A stretch of DNA of 14,175 nucleotides from DASPLH01 sp035627675 (GCA_035627675.1 DASPLH010000274.1:1-14175); one strand, 5' to 3'; positions 6,338-13,222 are shown, numbered from the stretch's first letter. Notes: generated by a model from the letters alone, not told the origin. A program made the numbers and translations.

Positions 6338-7687
6338 ATGGCGACACGGCAGAACTCTGCTACCTCCCCGAAATCCACTGAGATCGTAAAGCCTAACGGC
6401 AAACTGGGAATCATGATCCCCGGCATGGGTGCCGTTGCCACGACGTTCGTAGCCGGTGTCGAAGCCGTGCGCAAGGGTATTGCGGCGCCGATCGGCTCAC
6501 TGACGCAGATGGGCACCATCCGTCTCGGCAAACGCACGGATGCGCGCTCTCCGAAGATCAACGAGTTCGTGCCGCTGGCCCAGCTCAATGACCTCGTCTT
6601 CGCCGGCTGGGACATTTTCGAAGACGACGCCTACACGGCTGCGAAGAAGGCCGGAGTACTCGAGAACGAGCACCTCGACCAGGTGAAGGGCTTCCTCCAG
6701 GGCATCCAGCCGATGTCCGCAGTATTCGACAAGAACTACGTCAGAAAGCTCGACGGCCCGAACGTGAAGAAGGGCAAGAACAAGATGGAGCTTGCCGAGC
6801 AGGTTCGGCAGGATATCCGCAACTTCAAGACGAACAGCGGCGCCGAGCGTGTCGTCATGATCTGGTGCGGCTCCACCGAGAGCTTCATCCAGCAGAGCGA
6901 AGCGCACCAGACGGTAAAGGGCTTCGAGAAGGCCCTGGCCGACAACGATGAGACGATCGCTCCGTCCATGGTTTACGCCTACGCCGCCATGATGGAAGGC
7001 GTGCCGTACGCCAACGGCGCACCGAACCTCACGGTTGACATTCCGGCGATGCACGAGCTGTCGCGCCGCAACAACGCTCCCATCTGCGGCAAGGACTACA
7101 AGACCGGCCAGACGTTGATGAAGACCATCCTTGCTCCGGGCTTCAAGGCGCGCATGCTGGGCCTGAGCGGCTGGTTCTCCACGAACATCCTGGGCAACCG
7201 CGACGGAGAAGTGCTCGAGGATCCGGGCTCATTCAAGACCAAGGAAGAGTCGAAGCTGTCCGTGCTGGAGCACATCCTGCAACCGGAGCTCTACAACGAA
7301 CTCTACGGCAACATCTTCCACAAGGTCCGTATCAACTATTACCCGCCGCGCGGCGATAACAAGGAAGGCTGGGACAACATCGACATCTTTGGCTGGCTGG
7401 GTTACCCCATGCAGATCAAGGTCGATTTCCTCTGCCGTGACTCGATCCTTGCCGCGCCGCTCGTGCTCGACATCGTCCTCTTCATGGACCTGGCACAGCG
7501 CTCGGCCGAACTCCGCGGAATCGGTATCCAGGAGTGGCTGAGCTTCTACTTCAAGTCTCCGATGACCGCGCCGGGCCTGTATCCCGAGCACGACCTGTTC
7601 ATCCAAATGATGAAGCTGAAGAACACGCTGCGTCACCTCCGGGGCGAAGAGCTGATAACGCACCTCGGCCTCGAGTACTACGACTAG
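6338..7687 (+). CDS. ino1: Inositol-3-phosphate synthase (myo-inositol-1-phosphate synthase)
   Basis: The enzyme converts glucose 6-phosphate to 1D-myo-inositol 3-phosphate in an NAD-dependent, redox-neutral reaction, the entry to inositol metabolites and inositol lipids. The 449-residue protein has the dinucleotide-binding start GIMIPGMGAVATTF (24-37) and the family block K252-D-Y-K-T-G-Q-T259, which carries lysines of the active-site region. The segment GLSGWFSTNILGNRDGEVL corresponds to the conserved NxxGNxDG region. The length is between the actinobacterial form (about 360) and eukaryotic forms (about 510-530). The start ATG 6338 precedes the Rossmann motif by a short polar leader. AGGAAG (6319-6324) is 13 nt away, a rather long spacing. 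It is monocistronic, with a terminator following. No phosphatidylinositol synthase or inositol monophosphatase is in the window, so the end product cannot be inferred. Confidence 0.93.
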   Translation: MATRQNSATSPKSTEIVKPNGKLGIMIPGMGAVATTFVAGVEAVRKGIAAPIGSLTQMGTIRLGKRTDARSPKINEFVPLAQLNDLVFAGWDIFEDDAYTAAKKAGVLENEHLDQVKGFLQGIQPMSAVFDKNYVRKLDGPNVKKGKNKMELAEQVRQDIRNFKTNSGAERVVMIWCGSTESFIQQSEAHQTVKGFEKALADNDETIAPSMVYAYAAMMEGVPYANGAPNLTVDIPAMHELSRRNNAPICGKDYKTGQTLMKTILAPGFKARMLGLSGWFSTNILGNRDGEVLEDPGSFKTKEESKLSVLEHILQPELYNELYGNIFHKVRINYYPPRGDNKEGWDNIDIFGWLGYPMQIKVDFLCRDSILAAPLVLDIVLFMDLAQRSAELRGIGIQEWLSFYFKSPMTAPGLYPEHDLFIQMMKLKNTLRHLRGEELITHLGLEYYD

Positions 7688-7709
7688 GCAAAAGCGGTCG
7701 GGAACAGAC

Positions 7710-7745
7710 AAGGCACAGAGCCGGCGCTCTGTGCCTTATCTTTTT
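7710..7745 (+). terminator. Intrinsic terminator after ino1
   Basis: A perfect 12-bp stem AAGGCACAGAGC (7710-7721) / GCTCTGTGCCTT (7726-7737) with loop CGGC, followed by ATC and TTTTT (7741-7745). It lies 22 nt after the ino1 stop codon. Confidence 0.93.
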
Positions 7746-7819
7746 ACCGCCCCCCAAGCCGCAATTTTTCGCCTCTGAGGGGTGTTTCCTCTCGACCGGG
7801 CAGCGCATCGAATCGCTGC

Positions 7820-8245
7820 ATGAGACGCCAACTTCGATCCATTGCTGCATTGGCTCTGTCGCTGCTGTTCTCACTCCCGTTGCTGGCCGCAACGCCGGGG
7901 AGCTTCCGGGGAGTGCTGATTGACGCTCCCGGAGGAGAGAAGAAGGACGGCTACATCTTCCTCCAGGCAAGGAACGGGAATGTGCGCAAGGTGGAGGTCG
8001 CCAAGGCCACCGTCACCTATGACGCCGCCGTACCCGAGAAGCAGCGCCATGCGAAGGCGCAGGAATCGCTCGTTCCCGGCGCGGAGGTGCGCATAACGGC
8101 CACGCAGGGGAATGACGGCGAATGGCATGCCTCTCAGGTCGAGATCATGGGCGACCATCGCGAACTGATCGAGGACGACGTGGAAGAACAAGACGACGCC
8201 ACGATCACCATCGACGACGCTCGGCAGGTCACTCGCAAAATTTAG
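7820..8245 (+). CDS. Small exported protein of unknown function
   Basis: The 141-residue product starts with a clear Sec signal peptide: MRRQLRS, a Leu/Ala-rich core, and LLAATPG with likely cleavage near residue 23. The mature part is beta-rich with short Gly-containing turns (GSFRGVLIDAPGG, DGYIFLQARNGNVRKVEVAKATVTY, PGAEVRITATQG), which suggests a small barrel such as an OB-like fold. I do not recognise a named family. The tail is strongly acidic (ELIEDDVEEQDD). No cysteine is visible, so it is not a lipoprotein. No convincing Shine-Dalgarno precedes ATG 7820; the signal peptide fixes the start. It lies after the ino1 terminator and before a 327-bp gap, so it is probably a single-gene unit in the periplasm. 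Function unknown. Confidence 0.75.
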   Translation: MRRQLRSIAALALSLLFSLPLLAATPGSFRGVLIDAPGGEKKDGYIFLQARNGNVRKVEVAKATVTYDAAVPEKQRHAKAQESLVPGAEVRITATQGNDGEWHASQVEIMGDHRELIEDDVEEQDDATITIDDARQVTRKI

Positions 8246-8572
8246 GGAGCTCCCCGGCAGTGTCTTTCAGGACACCGGGGCGCGAAATTGTCCTGTTCAG
8301 GTACTTGCGAACTCTTCGTTGCAGGGCGTTTACCCTCCGGAACTTTCGTCGAACGAGCGGGTTGGTGCTCAAGACGGGATTCCCGCGGGCTCGGGTTTTC
8401 TGCCGTCTCTGTTGCGTCCCGACCACCCGCGGTGGAATCCAATGTAGTGCGGGTGGGAAGCCCTCCGGCCAGCGGTCGGCCCGGGTGCGGAGCGTATAAT
8501 CTCGGCAAAGCTGGCCCTATTCGAGCATTACAGGTTTGTTGGCAGGGTGCTCACCCGGAGAGGATCCGAGCA
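8246..8572. other. 327-bp gap between the small exported protein and the M48 protease
   Basis: I see no gene with coding character here; the M48 frame is open upstream but lacks a plausible start. After the stop at 8245 an imperfect hairpin (CCCCGG 8252-8257 with CCGGGG 8275-8280, inner TGTC/GACA) has no T-run and is at best a weak terminator. A second hairpin, CCACCCGC (8423-8430) / GCGGGTGG (8449-8456), lies upstream of the TATAAT at 8495. The rest shows nothing I can name. It is long for this compact region and may hold a leader or small RNA, but nothing specific supports that. Confidence 0.5.
8495..8500 (+). promoter_or_regulatory. Candidate -10 element of M48 protease gene
   Basis: A consensus TATAAT lies 72 nt upstream of the ATG at 8573. 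There is no recognisable -35 hexamer or extended -10 TG. It is the only perfect -10 in the intergenic stretches of the window. Confidence 0.4.
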
Positions 8573-9643
8573 ATGAAGTTCAAAACCAGTCTGGCGGTGT
8601 TTGCGCTGGCGTTCGCGAGCTTGACCCCCTACGCCCTGGCACAGGACAAGGACCAGGACAAAGACAAACCAAAGGTACAAGCAGAAGAGAAAAAGCCGGA
8701 GCAGAAGCAAACAGAAGTAAAGCCTGGAAGCAAGGATGACGTCGATAGCATCGGGAACCGGGACATCGGCAAGCGTGGCGCCGGGAATTGGTACTCGCTC
8801 GAGAAAGAGATCAAGATGGGCCGCGAGTACTCCCAGATGGTCGAGTCGAGCGCCAAGCTGGTTCAGGATCCGGTCGTAAACGAGTACGTGAACCGGCTCG
8901 GGCAGAACCTCGTGCGCAATTCGGATGCGAAGGTTCCGTTCACCATCAAGGTCATCGATTCCGACGAAGTGAACGCTTTCGCGCTGCCGGGCGGGTTCTT
9001 CTACGTCAATAGCGGGCTCATCCTGGCCGCGGACGAGGAAGCCGAACTGGCCGGCGTGATGGCACACGAGATTGCACACGTCGCGGCGCGCCATGCGACC
9101 CGCCAAATGACGCGTTCGCAGTGGGCGAACATCGGCACGCTCCCGCTGATCTTCATGGGCGGCGGCCTCGGTTACGCCGTGCGTACTGCCGCGGGCTTCG
9201 GACTTCCGATGACCTTCCTTCAGTTCTCGCGCGGATTCGAGTCGGAGGCCGATTATCTCGGGGTGCAGTACTTGTACAAGAGCGGGTATGACCCGCAGGC
9301 ATACGTGGCTTTCTTCGAGAAGATCCAGGCCAAGGAGAAGAAGAAGCCCGGTTCGCTGGCGAAGGCGTTCTCAACTCACCCGCAGACTCCGGACCGCATC
9401 GAGAAGTCGCAGGAAGCCATCGCCACGATCCTGCCGGCAAAAGACAACTATGTCGTCAGTACTTCGGAGTTCGACGTTGTGAAGGCGCGCCTGGCGGCGT
9501 TGAGCAACCGCCGGAAGGTGCAGGACGACAAGGACAGCAGCCGTCCTACGCTGCGTCGTGCGTCCAACGACGATAAGGACCGCGATAAGGATCCCGCGAA
9601 GGAGGACGACGACCGTCCCACCCTGAAGCGCCGGGACAACTAG
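8573..9643 (+). CDS. Exported M48-family zinc metalloprotease (BepA/LoiP-like)
   Basis: This is a periplasmic zinc peptidase of the type involved in outer-membrane protein quality control. The 356-residue protein has a signal peptide (residues 1-23, ending ALA-Q) and a Lys/Asp/Gln-rich linker. The M48 domain (about 75-275) carries the zinc motif H165-E-I-A-H169 and the third-ligand motif E223-S-E-A-D227. ALPGGFFYVNSGLI upstream of HExxH is typical of the family. No TPR repeats follow, unlike BepA. The C-terminus is highly charged and repeats RPTLRR (324-329) and RPTLKR (348-353). The start ATG 8573 has GGAGAGG (8557-8563) 9 nt upstream; an in-frame start at 8288 would bury the signal peptide. 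It has its own terminator. Protease type is sure; the substrate is unknown. Confidence 0.93.
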   Translation: MKFKTSLAVFALAFASLTPYALAQDKDQDKDKPKVQAEEKKPEQKQTEVKPGSKDDVDSIGNRDIGKRGAGNWYSLEKEIKMGREYSQMVESSAKLVQDPVVNEYVNRLGQNLVRNSDAKVPFTIKVIDSDEVNAFALPGGFFYVNSGLILAADEEAELAGVMAHEIAHVAARHATRQMTRSQWANIGTLPLIFMGGGLGYAVRTAAGFGLPMTFLQFSRGFESEADYLGVQYLYKSGYDPQAYVAFFEKIQAKEKKKPGSLAKAFSTHPQTPDRIEKSQEAIATILPAKDNYVVSTSEFDVVKARLAALSNRRKVQDDKDSSRPTLRRASNDDKDRDKDPAKEDDDRPTLKRRDN

Positions 9644-9672
9644 CGCACGACCACCTCGCGGATCCTCAAAGC

Positions 9673-9707
9673 AAAAACCCCAGCCCAGGCTGGGGTTCTT
9701 CTTTGTT
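9673..9707. terminator. Bidirectional terminator between M48 gene and nfnB
   Basis: The stem AACCCCAGC (9676-9684) / GCTGGGGTT (9689-9697) with loop CCAG is followed on the plus strand by TTCTTCTTTGTT. On the minus strand it is followed by a run of T (plus-strand AAAAA at 9673-9677). It can serve the M48 gene from the left and the convergent nfnB from the right. Confidence 0.85.
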
Positions 9708-9751
9708 CAAGCCATTCGGTTGACCCGATTCCTGGGTGAACCCGAATCCTC

Positions 9752-9812
9752 GGTGCCCCACATTCCTCAGTGCCCCACATCTGCGGAGCCGTCAGGCGGA
9801 GCAAATGTGGGG
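9752..9812. repeat. GTGCCCCACAT direct repeat plus palindrome, REP-like copy 3
   Basis: GTGCCCCACAT occurs twice, at 9753-9763 and 9770-9780, with a 17-nt period. The second copy pairs with ATGTGGGG (9805-9812): CCCCACAT, one mismatch, then TGC/GCA, closing a loop of about 16 nt. It lies between the bidirectional terminator and the nfnB stop. There is no T-run. The core matches the palindrome at 4703-4729. Confidence 0.6.
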
Positions 9813-9838
9813 AAACCTGTGCCCTGTGCCTGGTTAAC

Positions 9839-11287
9839 TCAGTTCTCCGTCGCCCAGACGCCTGACGTCAGGTACTGGTGGATGCTGCTGGCGGCGCGCC
9901 GTCCGGCCCCCATGGCCAGGATCACCGTCGCGCCTCCGGTTACGATGTCGCCGCCCGCGAAGACTCCGCGCTTCGAAGTGCGCTGGCTGCGATCGTCCGC
10001 CACGATGTAGTTGCGCTTGTTGGTCGCAAGATCGGGCGTGGTGGACTGGATCAGCGGATTTGCGGTCGTGCCGGCGGCAATGATGGCGATGTCGCACGGC
10101 AGATCGAACTCCGACCCCGCCACCGCGACCGGGCTGCGGCGGCCTGAAGCGTCAGGCTCGCCGAGCTCCATACGGACGCATCGCGCGCTGCGCAGCCAGC
10201 CCTTATCGTCACCGACGAACTTCACAGGGTTGGTCAGCATCCGGAACTGCACGCCTTCCTGCTTGGCGTGGTGGACTTCCTCTATGCGGGCCGGCATCTC
10301 CTCTTCGGTACGGCGGTAGACCAGCGTCGAAGACTTCGCTCCCAGGCGGAGCGCCGTGCGAACCGCGTCCATCGCCGTGTTGCCCCCACCGACCACGATC
10401 ACGTCTCGTCCCTTGCAGTCGTAAACGGGCTCGTCGTACTCGGGGAAGCGGTAGGCGCGCATCAGGTTGACGCGCGTCAGGAACTCATTGGCCGAGTACA
10501 CCCCGTTCAGGTGCTCGCCCGGAACGTTGAGGAATTTCGGCAGTCCTGCGCCGGTGGCGACGAATACCGCGTCGTAACCTTCGTCGTGCATCAGTTCGTC
10601 GATCGTGACGCTCTTGCCGACGATGACGTTGGTCTCGAACTCGACACCCATGCGGCGAAGGTTGTCGATGTCCTGCTTGACGATCTGCTTCGGCAGGCGG
10701 AACTCGGGGATGCCATAGACGAGCACCCCGCCGAGTTCGTGCAGCGCCTCGAAGACGCGCACACGGTGGCCTTTCTGGATCAGATCGCCGGCACAGCTCA
10801 GGCCGGCGGGTCCGCTCCCAACGATTGCGACCGACTTACCCGTGGGCGGTTCCATCACTGGCAGGCCAAGTTTTCCGGTCTGCTGCTCGTAATCGGCCAC
10901 GAAGCGCTCGAGATAGCCGATGGCAAGCGGTTCGCCCTTCTTGCCCAGCACGCAGCCGCCCTCGCACTGGTCTTCCTGCGGGCAAACGCGTCCGGTAATC
11001 GCGGGTAATGCATTGTCTTCGCGGATCTTGGCAGCGGCGGCCAGGTAGTCTCCGGCGAGGATCAGGTCGAGGAACTCCCGAACCTTCACGCCCACCGGGC
11101 AGCCGGTCATGCAGGCGGGCTTGGCGCACTCGATGCAGCGCATCGCTTCCCGGGTCGCGACGTCCGCGCTGAGTCCGAGGTTGACCTCGGCAAAGCAGGT
11201 TGCGCGCTCCTTCGCGTCGCGTTCAGGCATGCGCTGGCGCTCGATCTTGACTCGCTCTTTGTTCGGCAGCGGATTCTTATTCGCCAT
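9839..11287 (-). CDS. nfnB: NfnB: GltD-like large subunit of NADH-dependent ferredoxin:NADP+ oxidoreductase
   Basis: The product is 482 residues and of the glutamate-synthase-small-subunit family. An N-terminal iron-sulfur domain contains C51-x2-C54-x4-C59-x3-C63 and C102-x5-C108-x3-C112. FAD binding follows at VAIVGSGPAGLSCAG (about 153-167). An NAD(P)-binding VIVVGGGNTAMDAV comes next, and FAGGDIVTGGATVILAMGAGR closes the FAD site. No glutamate synthase large subunit (gltB) is nearby. Instead the gene overlaps an FAD/[2Fe-2S] FNR-like subunit, so it reads as NfnB of the transhydrogenase that couples NADH, NADPH and ferredoxin. The start ATG 11287 lies inside the nfnA end (11-nt overlap), with TAGGAG (11299-11294) 6 nt upstream, implying translational coupling. 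GltD of a split glutamate synthase, or SudA-type sulfide dehydrogenase, are alternatives. Confidence 0.85.
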   Translation of the reverse strand: MANKNPLPNKERVKIERQRMPERDAKERATCFAEVNLGLSADVATREAMRCIECAKPACMTGCPVGVKVREFLDLILAGDYLAAAAKIREDNALPAITGRVCPQEDQCEGGCVLGKKGEPLAIGYLERFVADYEQQTGKLGLPVMEPPTGKSVAIVGSGPAGLSCAGDLIQKGHRVRVFEALHELGGVLVYGIPEFRLPKQIVKQDIDNLRRMGVEFETNVIVGKSVTIDELMHDEGYDAVFVATGAGLPKFLNVPGEHLNGVYSANEFLTRVNLMRAYRFPEYDEPVYDCKGRDVIVVGGGNTAMDAVRTALRLGAKSSTLVYRRTEEEMPARIEEVHHAKQEGVQFRMLTNPVKFVGDDKGWLRSARCVRMELGEPDASGRRSPVAVAGSEFDLPCDIAIIAAGTTANPLIQSTTPDLATNKRNYIVADDRSQRTSKRGVFAGGDIVTGGATVILAMGAGRRAASSIHQYLTSGVWATEN

Positions 11288-12170
11288 TGCGCGCTCCTAC
11301 GGGTTGCAGCTTGCAGTTCTGCCGCAAAAGATTCAGATCGCGCTGCGGATCGGCCAGGAAGTCCTGCAAGGACTGCTGTTCTTTGTCCCGGTACATCGCA
11401 TTGCGCTGCATCAGGACCTCGAAGTTCACCTTTGCCGCGTCGAACTCAGGCCCATCCACGCACGCAAACTGGCTGGAATCCCCGACCAGCACGCGGCAGC
11501 CGCCGCACATGCCCGTTCCGTCCACCATGATCGAGTTGAGACTGACCATCGTCCTGATCCCCAGGGGAAGCGTAAGGTTCGAGACCGCGCGCATCATCGG
11601 CACCGGTCCGACCGCGAGGACGAAGTGGACGATCCTTCCCGAGTGGATGAGCTGCTGGAGCTTGTGCGTCACCAGCCCCTGCTCGCCATAACTGCCATCG
11701 TCGGTCATGAAGTAGGCCTCGTCCACCACGGCGCGAACTTCTTCCTCCAGCACGATAAGGTCGCGGCGGCGTGCTCCTTCGATGAGGATCACGTGGTTGC
11801 CGGCTTCCTTCAGCGCCTTGGCCGTTGGGAAGGCCATTGCCGTGCCGACCGAGCCGGCAACGATGGCCACCGTGCCGTAATGCTCGATCTCCGAGGGCTT
11901 GCCGAGCGGACCCGCGATGTCGAGGATGGAGTCGCCGGTCTCGAGCAGGTTCAGCAGATGCGTCGTTTTGCCGATCGCCTGCGCGACGATGGTGATGGTG
12001 CCACGCTCAGGGTCGGAGCCCTCGATGGTCAGGGGGATGCGCTCGCCGTTCTCGTGCAGCCGAAGGATGACGAACTGCCCGGGGCGCTGCTTGCGCGCGA
12101 TGCGGGGAGCCTTGATCTCGAAAAGCTTGATGCCCGTGCCGAGGACACGGGTGTTTACGATTGCGTACAT
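11277..12170 (-). CDS. nfnA: NfnA: FNR-like small subunit with FAD and [2Fe-2S]
   Basis: The product has 297 residues and belongs to the sulfide/dihydroorotate-dehydrogenase-type FAD/NAD-binding (PyrK/SudB-like) family. The FAD motif R44-I-P-L-T is followed by IAGPLGKPSEI (85-95) and the nucleotide-binding VAIVAGSVGTAMAF. The second residue of the usual GGVGTA is Ser here. The C-terminal cluster motif D217-G-T-G-M-C222-G-G-C225-x11-C237 has three cysteines plus a preceding Asp, the ligand set I recall from structurally studied Nfn enzymes. Partner of nfnB in an electron-bifurcating complex by family. No clear Shine-Dalgarno precedes ATG 12170. A CRP-like dyad lies upstream. A dihydroorotate dehydrogenase PyrK role is unlikely without pyrD beside it. 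Confidence 0.85.
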   Translation of the reverse strand: MYAIVNTRVLGTGIKLFEIKAPRIARKQRPGQFVILRLHENGERIPLTIEGSDPERGTITIVAQAIGKTTHLLNLLETGDSILDIAGPLGKPSEIEHYGTVAIVAGSVGTAMAFPTAKALKEAGNHVILIEGARRRDLIVLEEEVRAVVDEAYFMTDDGSYGEQGLVTHKLQQLIHSGRIVHFVLAVGPVPMMRAVSNLTLPLGIRTMVSLNSIMVDGTGMCGGCRVLVGDSSQFACVDGPEFDAAKVNFEVLMQRNAMYRDKEQQSLQDFLADPQRDLNLLRQNCKLQPVGARNGE

Positions 12171-12216
12171 GGGGAACCGTCCAGCATGAGTGTTGCAACC
12201 GTACGTACGCCAGTGC

Positions 12217-12232
12217 TGTGACTCGGGTCACG
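12217..12232. promoter_or_regulatory. CRP/FNR-family-like dyad upstream of nfnA
   Basis: TGTGA-CTCGGG-TCACG matches the CRP half-site arrangement TGTGA-N6-TCACA at 9 of 10 positions. It is centred about 54 nt upstream of the nfnA ATG, in the 90-nt gap after gph. A 10-bp palindrome CGTACGTACG lies at 12200-12209, between it and nfnA. No transcription start is known, so activation or repression cannot be told. Confidence 0.45.
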
Positions 12233-12260
12233 ACACGGTGTGAGGCGTGCCGGAAAGGAG

Positions 12261-12995
12261 CTAGGAGACGAATCCTTCCCTCGACGGAACCTCGCCGGAA
12301 GCCGCGCCGACGGCCAGTCCGAGTGCCTGCAGCATCTCTTCGACCGTGTCCACCAGCACATCCGGAGGATGCGCCTGGAGCGACTCCGGCGACAGCCCGT
12401 AGTTCACGCCGAGCGACCACATCCCGGCATTCTGGGCGGTCAACACGTCGTTTTGGGAATCGCCGATCATCACGGCCTCCTGCGCCTTCGTGCCGGTTTC
12501 CCTGAGCAGCGTGAGCGCGCCGAAAGGATCCGGCTTCTTGGTCTCAAAGCTGTTGCCGCCGTAGATCTGGACGAAATATTCGCCAAGCCCCAGTCCGGCG
12601 CAGATGTCGCGCGAGGGACGCACCGGCTTGTTCGAAAGCACCGCCATGGTGATCCGGCCCGTGCGACGGATCGTCTCCAGCGCCTCGGGGATTCCGGCGT
12701 AGGCATAGGTGTGGTCGAGCTTGTGTTCGCGGTAGTAGGCCATGAAGAACTGCAGGGCTTCCATGACGAACTGCTGGTCGTCGGGGTCTCCCAGGGCGCG
12801 CCGGACGAGCATGGGCGCGCCGTCGCCAATGTAGCTGCCGATCACCTCGATGGGTAGCTCGGGACGGTGGTAGTGACGCAGCATGGCGTTTACCGAGCAG
12901 GCGAGGTCCATCTTGCTGTCCACCAGGGTTCCGTCCAGGTCGAAAATCAGGAGCTTGATGCGGTCGGCCGGTATGGGTCGTGCTACGCGAATCAT
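12261..12995 (-). CDS. gph: HAD-family phosphatase, phosphoglycolate phosphatase-like
   Basis: This is a haloacid-dehalogenase phosphatase, by family likely hydrolysing 2-phosphoglycolate or a similar small phosphate ester. The 244-residue protein has all four motifs. Motif I is D19-L-D21-G-T-L-V-D-S, motif II is S121-N-K-P, motif III is K154 in KKPDPFG, and motif IV is G178-D179-S-Q-N-D183. An alpha-helical cap lies between motifs I and II, as in subclass IA. The start ATG 12995 is chosen because the core begins 18 residues later; the longer frame to 13106 adds a non-conserved leader. GAAGGGG abuts the ATG with no spacer, so it cannot be a normal ribosome binding site; a -10-like TATACT lies 7 nt upstream of the ATG. 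It precedes nfnA on the same strand and is divergent from E1. Confidence 0.88.
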   Translation of the reverse strand: MIRVARPIPADRIKLLIFDLDGTLVDSKMDLACSVNAMLRHYHRPELPIEVIGSYIGDGAPMLVRRALGDPDDQQFVMEALQFFMAYYREHKLDHTYAYAGIPEALETIRRTGRITMAVLSNKPVRPSRDICAGLGLGEYFVQIYGGNSFETKKPDPFGALTLLRETGTKAQEAVMIGDSQNDVLTAQNAGMWSLGVNYGLSPESLQAHPPDVLVDTVEEMLQALGLAVGAASGEVPSREGFVS

Positions 12996-13002
12996 CCCCT
13001 TC

Positions 13003-13008
13003 AGTATA
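13003..13008 (-). promoter_or_regulatory. Candidate -10 of gph, placing the start point at the ATG
   Basis: TATACT on the minus strand ends 7 nt before the A of the gph start codon. A start point at the usual distance would fall on that A, giving a leaderless mRNA. No clear -35 hexamer is visible upstream. Confidence 0.35.
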
Positions 13009-13110
13009 TCGGCCTCAGGCGATTGCTTCGGCCCAGGGGAGCTTGCCGTGAAGGGGAGACAGGGGTGAGCGCAGCTCTCCTGCGGCGAGCCCTTCCGTTG
13101 GGGCATCGTT

Positions 13111-13116
13111 TACAAT
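13111..13116 (+). promoter_or_regulatory. Candidate -10 of the E1 gene
   Basis: TACAAT within TTACAATGG, the same 9-mer as upstream of hemQ. It lies 107 nt before ATG 13223. No -35 match is seen. A GACGCA/TGCGTC hairpin (13143-13161) would lie in the resulting leader. Confidence 0.3.
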
Positions 13117-13222
13117 GGCAGGGAGTTTCTCTCAGCCCTCGGGACGCATGGGGAGTGCGTCGTGACCCGGCAGTTGGCCAGGCCTCCAGACGAGGGCTTT
13201 CGCATTGGATCTGAGGAGACGG

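Noticed and set aside
8252..8280. Terminator after the small exported protein
   Set aside because: The hairpin has a 3-nt bulge and no T-run follows; it is left as part of the gap description.
8288..8572. 95-codon N-terminal extension of the M48 protease
   Set aside because: It would place the signal peptide in the interior. The Shine-Dalgarno sequence at 8557-8563 supports ATG 8573.
9839..11287. Glutamate synthase small subunit (GltD)
   Set aside because: No large subunit is nearby, and the gene overlaps an FNR-like [2Fe-2S] partner as in NfnAB. Not fully excluded.
11109..12221. 370-codon plus-strand open frame
   Set aside because: It is antisense to nfnA and the start of nfnB, whose motifs are complete. 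The His/Arg/Asp-rich translation is typical of a GC-rich shadow frame.
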